From Ignavibacteria bacterium (GTDB lineage: Bacteria; Bacteroidota; Ignavibacteria; Kapaibacteriales; Kapaibacteriaceae): a DNA stretch of 64,000 bases. Under the pieces are notes generated by a model. It did no database searches. It was not told the origin of the DNA and worked only from the letters and a program-made list of their open reading frames with translations. Positions 35,101 through 43,165 of this stretch are shown here, piece by piece. Where the stretch lies: assembly GCA_016707005.1 (NCBI GenBank), contig JADJIQ010000001.1, forward strand, positions 122,001 to 186,000. Reading direction: 5' to 3'. Both the position numbers and the translations under genes were made by a program. The first letter of the stretch is position 1. Each line of letters starts with the position of its first letter.

Positions 35101-36945
35101 TCATTCAAGGTCATCCGTCAGCCCCTTTCCGATATCGATCTAGATCCGGGAGAAGACGTGACCTATGTGGTAGGCTTCTACGGAACGCCAGGGCCGGATG
35201 GGTTGAAGTCGGCCATCTTCTCCATCAGAACAAATGACCCGTCTGTCCCAAGCATCAATGTTCCGATCACTGGACTTCGTGTTTCAGCTGAATTACAGGG
35301 ACCGAGAGTTATCGATCTTGGATCGGTTCTTGTTGGTAATAGCGTGTCATCAACACAGCGCTATACTAACGTCTCAACAACGACGATCAACGTTACCGGA
35401 AACTCATCAACGGCACCAAGTCGCACGTCCGCTGCACCTGCAGCATTCGGCGTCGACGCATCGCTCTTCCAAGACGTGACGTTCACCTACACGTGTACGT
35501 CAGAGGGAGCCATTGAGGACACGATCCGGTTCTTTGTGGATCAGCCATGTCCGGATACGATCATCGTACTCGTGCGTGCTGTTGGACTTTCTCCGTCGAT
35601 CAGTGCGCCGTCAATCCTCAACTTTGGGATCTTGGCAGAGTGTGAGTTCAAGCGCGACAGCATCGTGTACACCAACACGCAGGCAGTACCGCTAGACTTC
35701 ATCGATGTAACACTCACCGGTCCGGACGTAGCCGCCTTTACTATCGAGAATCCGAACGCTGTTGGCTCACAGACCGTAGCACCCGGTGAGTCGCGCACGA
35801 TCTACATTCTCTTCGATCCGCGTGCCATGACCGATGGGATAAAGACCGCCTACGTTACGCTTCGTATTCGTGTAGGCGGTGTTCCGATCTCCATCGTTAC
35901 TGAACTCAAGGGTGAGCGTCGTACAATGCTTCCGGCATCACCGGGAAGCATTTCATTCGGTGCCGTGAACCTCACCGTTGCTACGTCGCAACAACTCGTC
36001 CTCGTCAATACGTCACCTCAACCGGTACGTATCACAAACATTGCAATGCGTGGCACTTCCGGAACCGTCTACACCGTAACCTCTGTACCGGCCGCGCCTA
36101 CCACCATCGCTCCGGGCGGGTCGATAGAGATCACCGTAACGTTTACACCAACCACACAACAACTGTATCTCGACTCCATCCTCGTCAACTTCGATCAGCC
36201 ATGCACAGACACACGCGTGATCGCCGTGAGCGGAACAGGTCGACTCAATGTTGAGCTCTTGGTGAGACTCCCGAAGGACACAGTAGGCCCGGCATTTGAG
36301 GATTACCGTATTCCGATCTATGCTACTATCGTCAGTGGTGGCGGTAGCATCACAAACGGTAAGCTCACGATGACGGTACGTTATGCTTCGTCGGTCTATG
36401 CCGCACGAACACTCAATACCGGATCCATCCTTCGGAATGAAGTGATAGGGGGCTTCACAGAACTCGATCTTGAGATCCCGTCATTCACGGCGGGAACAAC
36501 AGAATCGGTGATCGGCGAGATCCTCGGCGACATGACGCTTGGTGCTGTTGTCACCACTGATCTTGAGATCTCAAACGCTGTGATCACCGCAGCGAACGTA
36601 ACGCCGTCCGTGCGACCAGAGAATGGTCTGTTGGCTCTTGATATCTGCGAAGAAGGTGGTCCTCGACTCATTACCAAGTCGGGCTCCTTGGCCATCGTTG
36701 CTCGTCCAAACCCTGCAACCGAATCGCTCGAGATCGTTGCCGATACGTATGAACGCGGTCAACATCAGATCGACATTGTGACTCTCACCGGTGACGTTGT
36801 TGCCACATATGCGTTCGTACGTGGGGCAGATGCTACACCTCGTTCGTTTGCCGTAGACGTTCGGGCGCTTGCGTCGGGGACGTATCAGATCATTCTTCAA
36901 ACGCCGACGAGACGTCGTGTGTTGCCGCTGTCTATTCTCCATTGA
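32161..36945 (+). CDS. Giant T9SS surface protein: glycine-rich region plus seven ASH/choice-of-anchor-D repeats
   Basis: 1594 aa. The signal peptide is residues 1-24. Residues about 225-460 are extremely Gly-rich with Asn, Ser and Thr (GGGGGAGG-type runs). From about 600 to 1360 there are about seven Ig-like ASH (choice-of-anchor D) repeats; each begins with a strand such as VNFGAVTSCDSLVDSITVRN, ILNFGILAECEFKRDSI or ISFGAVNLTVATSQQLVLVN. A final beta domain (about 1365-1480) precedes a T9SS type A sorting domain (VARPNPATESLEIV to the end). It should be a surface fibre or adhesin, and Cys residues recur in the ASH repeats. It is followed at once by an OmpA gene and a binding-lipoprotein gene. 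Translation from upstream of ATG 32161 would overlap ridA and is rejected. Confidence 0.88.
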   Translation: MKSPLLRFLLVLVCGTFSIGLMSAQPRISYIMPDIGTTRMATYVEIIAPHAANGGYGADGVSLNNPGDAIRVVCERSSDTTKVKIGPVVVSWDGRLISTHIFVDPLVQPNSADWQLLSPEFRIPIRVIINGVPSNIDTFYIVKPWPLGSVATISERVLGEGQLGKRSRRGAMIVDSLVLIGGQSYSVSLRDCDANTTGNQGLLPFVLISPSVIRGAGTAEIHADAIGQDAGPGGGGGAGGYHNLSGGGTRGTNGGNGYTGGGPGGFNNNGLPLPPNEKQKPGTGSGEDLAKNNANTRGSASLNGLPGGESTTAYENAGGGTGHPFGQSGQGCDARNTCVTAGQYGAGSGAREGRRGGAGGYGEAGASESGFDHGGKIHGNPFIVPLAGGSGGAGGNPDVTNKASGGGGGGGAISIHANLTADLTVYARGGSPSREDILGGCGSGGGAIIGSRLDNATFGFFSAQVTGGTDPNPNPNSRHLAGGLGRRRYEGRIPLDIPVQVGLLTDTLTNSLRQHRYSGYANGSDLQIYIKPENGPWQLGPVISAYQAGTSGSWRQNITWPGKDTLYYVAVGQRVTNPVAGSYTDEPEIVFSQSAWNIIRIYGPAIIAGNRNLDMGLYQCPGSKLRDTVWISNKGESPLEISSATFLTPPGFTLAEPTVFPDTIYPFDSTAYVVEFSPVAGQNGIINTTLRLENSDTSAGADPFDIAIRVDVRPYDFTYTWRGIQADTIDIGRLCVGRPFTDPITIRNLGSSTVTIVGFTSTSPAILGANGNTPFVVPGPLGFSTVNITFLARRLGVNVIPVLVQLKECASPDTLWIRHEGVESSITVIGTGQFGTVRVGDTPQLTLEIRNTGTSDLSIPSLPPVPAPFRLVSALPPPPALIAPGASMLLTYAYEPTAVGSSAVVRKIVTDSTARSCPDSVEFVLSGSANASVLTLSKSSVNFGAVTSCDSLVDSITVRNAGSTVVTLLYPPFFNGPDATSFKVIRQPLSDIDLDPGEDVTYVVGFYGTPGPDGLKSAIFSIRTNDPSVPSINVPITGLRVSAELQGPRVIDLGSVLVGNSVSSTQRYTNVSTTTINVTGNSSTAPSRTSAAPAAFGVDASLFQDVTFTYTCTSEGAIEDTIRFFVDQPCPDTIIVLVRAVGLSPSISAPSILNFGILAECEFKRDSIVYTNTQAVPLDFIDVTLTGPDVAAFTIENPNAVGSQTVAPGESRTIYILFDPRAMTDGIKTAYVTLRIRVGGVPISIVTELKGERRTMLPASPGSISFGAVNLTVATSQQLVLVNTSPQPVRITNIAMRGTSGTVYTVTSVPAAPTTIAPGGSIEITVTFTPTTQQLYLDSILVNFDQPCTDTRVIAVSGTGRLNVELLVRLPKDTVGPAFEDYRIPIYATIVSGGGSITNGKLTMTVRYASSVYAARTLNTGSILRNEVIGGFTELDLEIPSFTAGTTESVIGEILGDMTLGAVVTTDLEISNAVITAANVTPSVRPENGLLALDICEEGGPRLITKSGSLAIVARPNPATESLEIVADTYERGQHQIDIVTLTGDVVATYAFVRGADATPRSFAVDVRALASGTYQIILQTPTRRRVLPLSILH

Positions 36946-36947
36946 TC

Positions 36948-39125
36948 ATGCAGAACATGCCCCTTCGTCGCTTTTCTTCCCTCCTCGTTGCTGTTCTCCT
37001 TTTTTCGATCACTGCATCTGCTCAGATCCGCAGGTTGAATGAAGAAACGGGACAGACCGAGACGTTACAGTACCTCGTTGGCGGATATCTGGCATTGAAT
37101 TACAACATTCATGCACCCAACTTCGGTGCATTGCCTGGTTTCCCGTCATGTTGTGCATCGTATAGCAACAGCACATCTATCGGTCCGGCATTTGGCGCTT
37201 CATTCGAACTTCCGCTTTCAGATGTTCTCCGATTTCAAGTGCGCCTCGGCTATAGCTCCATGTCGGGCTTGCTCCATAGCACGGAGCAGATCGGGAATGA
37301 ACCGGTACTATCAGATGGTCCAGTGCCGATCGAAGAACGTCAGCCGGTGACTGTTGAACATGCGCTCGATGCGAATCTTCCAATGATCATCCTTGAGCCA
37401 ACCATCGGGCTCCATCTCTTTGACCTACTCTGGCTTACGGCCGGCGTGCGGGGCGGGTATATGATGTCGGCAACGTTCGATCAAAAAGAGACACTACTTG
37501 CACCGGAAGGATATACCTTCCTTGATGGCACTACGGTGCGTAACGCGGCTGCGGCAGATATTCCCAATGCGAATTCGTTACAGCTTCATGCTGTGGTAGG
37601 TATCGGGTATGAACTTCAAACACGTTCGAACATCTCCATCGTCCCTGAAGTACGGTACTTCCTTCCGATCACGCAGGTCTCTGATGTTGATTGGAAGGTT
37701 CAATCATTCCAGATCGGCGTGAATGTGCGATTCGGTATGTATACGCCGATCGCGGCAGAGATCAACAATGACACGGTCTACGTGCGAGACACGGTGATCG
37801 TAGAGAAGACCGGACTCCGGGAACCGCGTGTAACATTGCAAGACAGCAGGGAGGACGTGTCGTCCCGCCGTGAAGGCGACGTAGAGTATCGCAGAACAAC
37901 GATCAAGGAGAGCTATCTCCAAGAGATACCACGTCCGTTCAATCCCGGACTTCGTTCCTCGATCATCGCTCGACGAGCAGATGGAACCACAGGCCCCCTT
38001 GATGCACTTCGCGTTGAAGAACTCGATGTGATCGAGAGTTATCCGTTGCTTCCTCAGGTCTTCTTCCCTGAGTCAGGTTCAGAACTTCCGATGACGCAAC
38101 AGATCAGACTTGAATCGGGTGAGACAGGTGACTTCCGCACCACGGATCTCTCACGCGACCAGATCGACGTCTACCGCAATCTCTTGAACGTGATCGGCTA
38201 TCGGATGAAGCAGAATCCAGCTTCGAAGATCACGCTCGAGGGTCACGTAAGCAATGTTGGTCCGGAGCAGAACAACCGCGAACTCTCCCGCGCCCGTGCA
38301 GAGTCCGTACGGTCATACCTCACGTCAACATGGGGCATCGAATCCGATCGTATTGCTGTGAAGGGGTCGTTGTTACCTCAAGAACCAGCAAATCCTGCAA
38401 CTCCAGATGGCAGAAGTGAGAACCAACGTGTTGAGATCTCCAGCAATGATCCGCAGATCCTTGAGCCTGTTGAGTTCCGCGATAAGGACCTCATCATCGC
38501 ACCAAGCGACATCGTCCTCCATCCCGACGTGACCGACGCAGAAGGTGTGAAGGACTGGTCGGTACGGATGTCACAAGGCGATCGCGAACTCTATCGTTCA
38601 CAAGGAGAAGGGGCTCCTCGCGATGTGGATTGGAATGCTCTGCGTTCTGATACCAAACCGCGTAAGGAAGGCCCGATCGTGTCTACCTTCTCGGTCCGTG
38701 ATGCCAATGGTCTGGCCGCTGAATCATCCGATACGCTCAGCGTTGATTACATCACGCTTCAGACGATGAAGGCACGTCAAGAAGAAGGCAAGATGGTAGA
38801 ACGTTATTCGCTCATCGTGTTCGACTTCAACAGCGCCCAGCTCAACTCGTCGAATCAGCGCATCATGCAGCGCGTGAAGCAGCGTATCCAGCCGGATTCC
38901 AAGGTGAAGATCATGGGCTTTGCTGACCGTCAGGGCAATCCGGACTACAACCGCGAACTCGCACGCAAGCGTTGCGCTGAAGCACAGCGTGTGCTTGGTC
39001 TCCCGGATGACCGTGTGACGCTTGAGCCGGTTGGTTCAGACCGTCTCATCTTCAACAACGACAATCCTGAAGGTCGTTCCTACTCACGTACAGTTCAGAT
39101 CGAGATCGTCACACCGGTCCGGTAA
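36948..39125 (+). CDS. OmpA-family outer-membrane protein with two OmpA-like C-terminal domains
   Basis: 725 aa from ATG 36948 (a TTG at 36942 is possible). The signal peptide is followed by an N-terminal barrel of about 230 residues (YLALNYNIHAPNFGAL, LQVRLGYSSMSG-like strands). A first OmpA-like domain is near 375-500: NPASKITLEGHVSNVGPEQNNRELSRARAESVR. A second is near 625-725: YSLIVFDFNSAQLNSSNQRIM, then KIMGFADRQGNPDYNRELARKRC. Two peptidoglycan-binding modules in one chain are unusual. The gene begins inside the stop region of the giant T9SS gene, so the barrel may anchor or secrete it; that is inferred from order. Confidence 0.9.
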   Translation: MQNMPLRRFSSLLVAVLLFSITASAQIRRLNEETGQTETLQYLVGGYLALNYNIHAPNFGALPGFPSCCASYSNSTSIGPAFGASFELPLSDVLRFQVRLGYSSMSGLLHSTEQIGNEPVLSDGPVPIEERQPVTVEHALDANLPMIILEPTIGLHLFDLLWLTAGVRGGYMMSATFDQKETLLAPEGYTFLDGTTVRNAAAADIPNANSLQLHAVVGIGYELQTRSNISIVPEVRYFLPITQVSDVDWKVQSFQIGVNVRFGMYTPIAAEINNDTVYVRDTVIVEKTGLREPRVTLQDSREDVSSRREGDVEYRRTTIKESYLQEIPRPFNPGLRSSIIARRADGTTGPLDALRVEELDVIESYPLLPQVFFPESGSELPMTQQIRLESGETGDFRTTDLSRDQIDVYRNLLNVIGYRMKQNPASKITLEGHVSNVGPEQNNRELSRARAESVRSYLTSTWGIESDRIAVKGSLLPQEPANPATPDGRSENQRVEISSNDPQILEPVEFRDKDLIIAPSDIVLHPDVTDAEGVKDWSVRMSQGDRELYRSQGEGAPRDVDWNALRSDTKPRKEGPIVSTFSVRDANGLAAESSDTLSVDYITLQTMKARQEEGKMVERYSLIVFDFNSAQLNSSNQRIMQRVKQRIQPDSKVKIMGFADRQGNPDYNRELARKRCAEAQRVLGLPDDRVTLEPVGSDRLIFNNDNPEGRSYSRTVQIEIVTPVR

Positions 39126-39133
39126 GGAACGCC

Positions 39134-40861
39134 ATGAAATCACTCCTTGCACTGATCTTGATCTCGGTGGTAGTGCTCTCCTGCACTGACCCCGGAAAGC
39201 CCGAGGGTACGCTGCGTCCGGCCAAGGGTGGGCGCAACTATGGCGGCATCTACCGTCAGAACGAAACAGGCGAACTCAGCTCTCTCGACCCCGCACGAAT
39301 CAACGATGTAACGTCATCACACATCGTGATCAATATCTATGACCAACTCATTGGCTTTGATCACGATCTCAACATCACGCCCCTTCTCGCAAAACGCTGG
39401 TTCATTTCTGACGATGGCAGGACGTATACGTACATCCTTCGCAACAATTCGCGGTTCCATGATGACCCGTGCTTCCCAAATGGAAAGGGGCGCACCGTTA
39501 CCGCACACGATGTGAAGTATTCGTTCACACGGGTCTGCGATACACGTGCAAAGACGAAGTCGGACACGTATTTCCGCGACAAGGTGGTTGGTGCATCTGC
39601 CTATTACGAAGCAACACGTGTAGCTTCGCAGACGGGTCAGCAACCAAGTGTGAAGGGTGTTGAGGGATTTGTTGCGGTGGACGATACCACCTTCCAGATC
39701 GTTCTTGAAAAACCCTTTGCCCCCTTCGAATACACCGTTGCTCAAACATCGATGGGCATCGTGCCGAAAGAAGCTGTTGAGAAATATGGAGAGAACTTCT
39801 TCCAGCATCCCGTTGGATCGGGTCCGTTCAGATTTGTCTCATGGACACCAGACAGAACGTGCGAGTTGGTGCGCAACCCAAACTATTGGGATGTAGATGA
39901 GTTTGGGAATCAACTTCCATACCTCGACGGCATCCGGTTCTCGTTTATGAAGGACGACAAGATGCAGCTCCTCGAATTCGCTGCAGGGAATCTCGAAGAA
40001 TCGTACAGGATCCCGAATGAGTTCTTTGCCGACATCGTGGACGAGAACAAGAATCCGAAAGGGAAGTGGGCCAAGTACAAGCTTCTTCATGTAACAGCAC
40101 TTGGTACACAGTTCTATGGAATGGTCACAACAGACCCGGTCTTCAAGGACAAACGGATCCGTCAAGCCTTCAATTACGCTGTTGACCGTAATCGTATCAT
40201 TCGCTACGTCTTAAAGGGTCAGGCAGCAGGTGCAGCCACGCATGGCCTCGTGCCTCCATCAATGCCCGGCTATGAGACAGACAGCGTGCGCGGTTACTCC
40301 TTCGACCCCGCAAAGGCGCAGGCACTCTTGGCAGAAGCAGGCTACCCGCAAGGACGAGGCTTCCCGGAAGTAACGCTGCAGCTCAACGCCGGCGGCGGAC
40401 GCAACGTTTCGGTTGCCGAAGCCATTCAAGGCATGATGAAGGAGCACCTCAACGTGACCGTCAAACTCCTTCAAGTGGAGTTCGCACAACACCTCGAATC
40501 CATCGACAATGGGCAAGCCCCCTTCTATCGCCTCGGTTGGATCGCCGACTACCCGGACCCAGAGACCTTCTTGAATCTCTACCACGGGAAGATCGTTCCA
40601 CCACCAGGCAGACCATCGCCGATCAACTCCACACGCTTCCAGAATGCCCGCTTCGATGAACTCTTCGAACAGGCACTCTCAACCACTGACCGTCCTAAGC
40701 GCATGCGACTGTATCGCGAAGCAGAACAGATCGCCATCGATAACGCTCCAATGCTCCTCATCTTTAATGATGAAGACTATCGCTTCATCCAACCCTATGT
40801 AAAGGGGCACCCGCATAATGCGATGGATAGGACGAATCATCATCAAACACGTTTTGAATAG
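39134..40861 (+). CDS. ABC transporter substrate-binding lipoprotein (family 5, peptide/nickel type)
   Basis: 575 aa. Lipoprotein signal peptide with lipobox VLSC, so the mature N-terminus is a lipidated Cys at about residue 17. The SBP_bac_5 core is clear: NIYDQLIGFDHDLNITPLLAKRW, DGRTYTYILRNNSRFHDD, TAHDVKYSFTRV, HPVGSGPFRFVSW, DKRIRQAFNYAVDRNRII and the LGWIADYPDPETFLNLYHG segment. It would deliver peptides or similar solutes, but no permease or ATPase gene is adjacent, so it is an orphan binding protein here. It lies 8 nt after the OmpA gene and probably belongs to the same operon. Confidence 0.92.
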   Translation: MKSLLALILISVVVLSCTDPGKPEGTLRPAKGGRNYGGIYRQNETGELSSLDPARINDVTSSHIVINIYDQLIGFDHDLNITPLLAKRWFISDDGRTYTYILRNNSRFHDDPCFPNGKGRTVTAHDVKYSFTRVCDTRAKTKSDTYFRDKVVGASAYYEATRVASQTGQQPSVKGVEGFVAVDDTTFQIVLEKPFAPFEYTVAQTSMGIVPKEAVEKYGENFFQHPVGSGPFRFVSWTPDRTCELVRNPNYWDVDEFGNQLPYLDGIRFSFMKDDKMQLLEFAAGNLEESYRIPNEFFADIVDENKNPKGKWAKYKLLHVTALGTQFYGMVTTDPVFKDKRIRQAFNYAVDRNRIIRYVLKGQAAGAATHGLVPPSMPGYETDSVRGYSFDPAKAQALLAEAGYPQGRGFPEVTLQLNAGGGRNVSVAEAIQGMMKEHLNVTVKLLQVEFAQHLESIDNGQAPFYRLGWIADYPDPETFLNLYHGKIVPPPGRPSPINSTRFQNARFDELFEQALSTTDRPKRMRLYREAEQIAIDNAPMLLIFNDEDYRFIQPYVKGHPHNAMDRTNHHQTRFE

Positions 40862-40985
40862 CGAACTGTGAACAGCGAACAGCGAACAGCGAACAGCGAA
40901 CGCAGAACAGTGAACAGCGAACACAGAACAGTATTCAACGAATGGTGTTCTGTGTTCGCTGTTCTGTGTTCACTGTTCGCTGTTT
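40862..40985. repeat. GAACAGC heptamer array folding back on its own complement
   Basis: About eight to ten degenerate GAACAGC units on the plus strand are followed, after a short unique loop (about 40931-40945), by TGTTCGC/TGTTCTG units of the opposite sense. The two sides can pair into a stem of 20 or more bp between two convergent genes. The stop codon and last residues (NSEQ) of the DNA polymerase gene are encoded by the array. Confidence 0.88.
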
Positions 40986-42184
40986 GTATCCGGGATATGC
41001 GTAAACGCTATCCGCATCGGAGCGCTTTGTAGGGCATTCCATGCCGGCCCGAGGTAGAGAGTGTTCTTGCCGTATTTCTTGTTGATGGAATCGATCGATG
41101 CGTTGAGGGATTGGCGGGCGGGACCGATGTTGTCAAAAAGGGGTTGTGGGGTGCTGTCGGCAGGGGAGACCTTATTCAGGGCAATGCTGGCTTTGAAGGG
41201 GATGCCTTCGGTGGGGAGTTGGGAGAGCATGGTACTCATGACGGACGTGAGTTGGACAACGTCCTGTGTTGGAGTGATATCACACTCACATTTCCAGCGC
41301 TCGCCCCCTACAAAACGAATGCTGACGGTGACCTCGGCGGTAACGAGTCCATACTGGCGGAGTCGGGTGGCAGCTTTTTGGAGAAGACGGTGAACCACGC
41401 CGATCACGCCGGAGTGCGTGCGCAATGATGGTTCGAGGACGTGGGAGTGTCCAACGGTGGACTTATGCGTCTCCACGTGCGGAACATCTTCACCACGGAG
41501 TCGGGCATAGAGTCTGTCACCTTCAATACCGCCCCATACATCATGCAGTTGTTGTTTTGAAGCGGTGCACAACATCTCCACGGTATAGATCCCGTGCTTC
41601 CATAGACGTTGATACATCTTCCGTCCAACACCGCACAGGTCTTGAAGCTCCATTGAATAGAGCACGTTCGGCAGATCCTCTTGTTCGATCACAACAAGAC
41701 CGTCCGGCTTCTGCATGTCCGTTGCTGTCTTTGCGAGATAGTCGTTTGGAGCGATGCCAACGCTGCACAACATCTCGCTTCCAACATGTTCCTTGATGGA
41801 CCTCTTAACGTCATGGGCTATCGCAACGGCCTTCTCTCGGTTGCGTGCCGAGCCCGTGAGATCGCAGACCATTTCATCGATAGAGTTCACACTCTTCACA
41901 TGGATCACCTGCTCTACAGCTTCTACGATACGATGATGATATTCAACGTATATGCCGTGATGAGCTTCTACCAAGACCAGATCCGGACACATCGTCTTTG
42001 CATCGGCTACAATAGTCCCGGTCTTCACACCAAATCGTTTTGCTTCGTACGATGCTGCGATCGCACACGTTGTATCGGCAATCATCGGAACAACAGCGAT
42101 CGGTCTTCCACGCAACGATGGGTCCGCCTGCTGCTCTACAGAAGCGAAGTAGGAGTTGAGGTCTACATACAATGATCTAAGCAT
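40970..42184 (-). CDS. Y-family DNA polymerase (DinB/UmuC superfamily)
   Basis: 404 aa translesion polymerase. Palm metals: YVDLNSYFASVEQQ near residue 8 and NSIDEM near 100. Fingers segment: IAASYEAKRFGVKTGTIVADAKTMCP. The DNA-binding HhH region is LQDLCGVGRKMYQRLWKHGIYTVEMLC, and a little-finger domain follows. The spelling VDLNSYFASVEQQ is that of the polymerase Y branch between DinB and UmuC, not classical Pol IV. There is no UmuD or ImuA gene nearby. The C-terminal tail runs into the heptamer array, so its last residues may vary between strains. It would replicate past damaged bases, probably under damage control, though no LexA box is seen. Confidence 0.92.
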   Translation of the reverse strand: MLRSLYVDLNSYFASVEQQADPSLRGRPIAVVPMIADTTCAIAASYEAKRFGVKTGTIVADAKTMCPDLVLVEAHHGIYVEYHHRIVEAVEQVIHVKSVNSIDEMVCDLTGSARNREKAVAIAHDVKRSIKEHVGSEMLCSVGIAPNDYLAKTATDMQKPDGLVVIEQEDLPNVLYSMELQDLCGVGRKMYQRLWKHGIYTVEMLCTASKQQLHDVWGGIEGDRLYARLRGEDVPHVETHKSTVGHSHVLEPSLRTHSGVIGVVHRLLQKAATRLRQYGLVTAEVTVSIRFVGGERWKCECDITPTQDVVQLTSVMSTMLSQLPTEGIPFKASIALNKVSPADSTPQPLFDNIGPARQSLNASIDSINKKYGKNTLYLGPAWNALQSAPMRIAFTHIPDTNSEQ

Positions 42185-42197
42185 GGAATTGACCTAT

Positions 42198-42479
42198 CTA
42201 CGTTGCCTTTGTTGTTAGCTGGACGCCGAGGCTACCGAGAATTCGCATAACAGTTTCAAATCTCGGCTTTCTTCCCGGAGATACGGATTTGTACAGACTC
42301 TCTCGGCCAAGGCCCGATGTTTCTGCGATGCTCTTGATACCGCTGGAACGCGCAACATCACCTAGAGCGAGGAGAAAGAGCTCGGGGTTGTTGGCTTCGA
42401 GGGCTGCTGACAGGTACTCAGAGATCGATTCCGGTGTTGTCAGAAACTTCGCTGCATCAAATTCGCGGATGGTTCCCAT
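42198..42479 (-). CDS. Antitoxin of a HigBA/RelE-type addiction module (COG3636-like)
   Basis: 93 aa XRE-type helix-turn-helix protein. The family signature is ISEYLSAALEANNPELFLLALGDVARSSGI at the N-terminal half and SLYKSVSPGRKPRFETVMRILGSLGV at the recognition helix. It is the usual partner of the small RelE/ParE-like toxin encoded immediately upstream. It follows the toxin gene with no gap (toxin stop at 42480, antitoxin start at 42479), the reversed toxin-first order typical of this family. It is expected to bind the toxin and repress the shared promoter. Confidence 0.9.
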   Translation of the reverse strand: MGTIREFDAAKFLTTPESISEYLSAALEANNPELFLLALGDVARSSGIKSIAETSGLGRESLYKSVSPGRKPRFETVMRILGSLGVQLTTKAT

Positions 42480-42776
42480 TTACCGTTCTTTCAAAGAATT
42501 CAAGATTTCCATTGCTCGTTTGATGTCTGCTCTTTGTGTCGCTTTTCGTCCTGCCAGAACAACCACGATCGACTGATCGACAGAGTTATAAAAGTAGAGC
42601 CGGACGCCGCCCGAAATATGGATGCGGACCTCATGCAATCCATGAGAGACTGGTTTACAGTCACCAAAGCTGCCGAGACCTATAAGTCGGAGTCGTGAAA
42701 GGATACGTCCTTTGAGCCTTTCATCAGACAGTCCAGCAAGCCACGATTCGAATTGCTCGGTAACATAGACATTCAT
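42480..42776 (-). CDS. RelE/ParE-superfamily toxin (addiction module killer protein)
   Basis: 98 aa from ATG 42776. The N-terminal VYVTEQFESWLAGLSDERLKGRILSRL, then LIGLGSFGDCKPVSHGLHEVRIHISGGVRLYF, and ADIKRAMEIL near the end, are the full signature of COG3657 toxins. A basic residue in the R-I-H ... R-L-Y-F strand is the usual RNA-contact position. It probably cleaves mRNA at the ribosome. The longer frame to 42833 adds residues without family similarity, so the later ATG is chosen. Confidence 0.9.
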   Translation of the reverse strand: MNVYVTEQFESWLAGLSDERLKGRILSRLRLIGLGSFGDCKPVSHGLHEVRIHISGGVRLYFYNSVDQSIVVVLAGRKATQRADIKRAMEILNSLKER

Positions 42777-42865
42777 TCGATTGTATCCAAATGGATACTG
42801 GATGTAATGAAGGGGGCTAACCTCTTCGTTCATTGACGGGATCGAATCGTGACATCATGAGGAAT

Positions 42866-42892
42866 AGCCCAAGGGCTTTCTTCTTATATTTG
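42866..42892 (+). promoter_or_regulatory. Promoter region of feoAB: palindrome AGCCCAAGGGCT and -7 box TATATTTG
   Basis: TATATTTG (42885-42892) is a perfect TAnnTTTG box 21 nt before the feoA ATG. Eight nt upstream lies the near-perfect 12-bp palindrome AGCCCAAGGGCT (42866-42877), where a regulator of feo or of the divergent toxin-antitoxin operon could bind. No recognisable Fur box is present. The whole divergent gap is only about 137 nt. Confidence 0.45.
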
Positions 42893-42913
42893 GACTGAAT
42901 CCAGATAAGCCCC

Positions 42914-43165
42914 ATGACACTCATTCAGACATTGCCGGCCGGAACGTCCTGTATCATCGTCTCGATAGACGGGGATAGTGCGGTTGCCAGGCGGGTGCGC
43001 GAGTTAGGGCTGGTACCGGGCACGCGTTGCAGGGTAGTGCGGAAGGCTCCGTTTGGTGGACCTTTGGAGATCGCCACGGCCGTAACGAGGCTGGGGATCC
43101 GTCCGAGCGACGGACTGGTCATCATGGTTGAAGAGGTTCGACAGGCCGATGCGGTAGCGGCATGA
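42914..43165 (+). CDS. feoA: Ferrous iron transport protein A
   Basis: 83 aa SH3-like protein. LPAGTSCIIVSIDGDSAVARRVRELGLVPGT and GGPLEIATAVTRLGIRPSDG fit FeoA throughout. It supports the FeoB Fe2+ channel, probably by contacting its G domain at the inner face of the membrane. The stop overlaps the feoB start by 4 nt (ATGA at 43162-43165). No FeoC follows. Confidence 0.93.
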   Translation: MTLIQTLPAGTSCIIVSIDGDSAVARRVRELGLVPGTRCRVVRKAPFGGPLEIATAVTRLGIRPSDGLVIMVEEVRQADAVAA

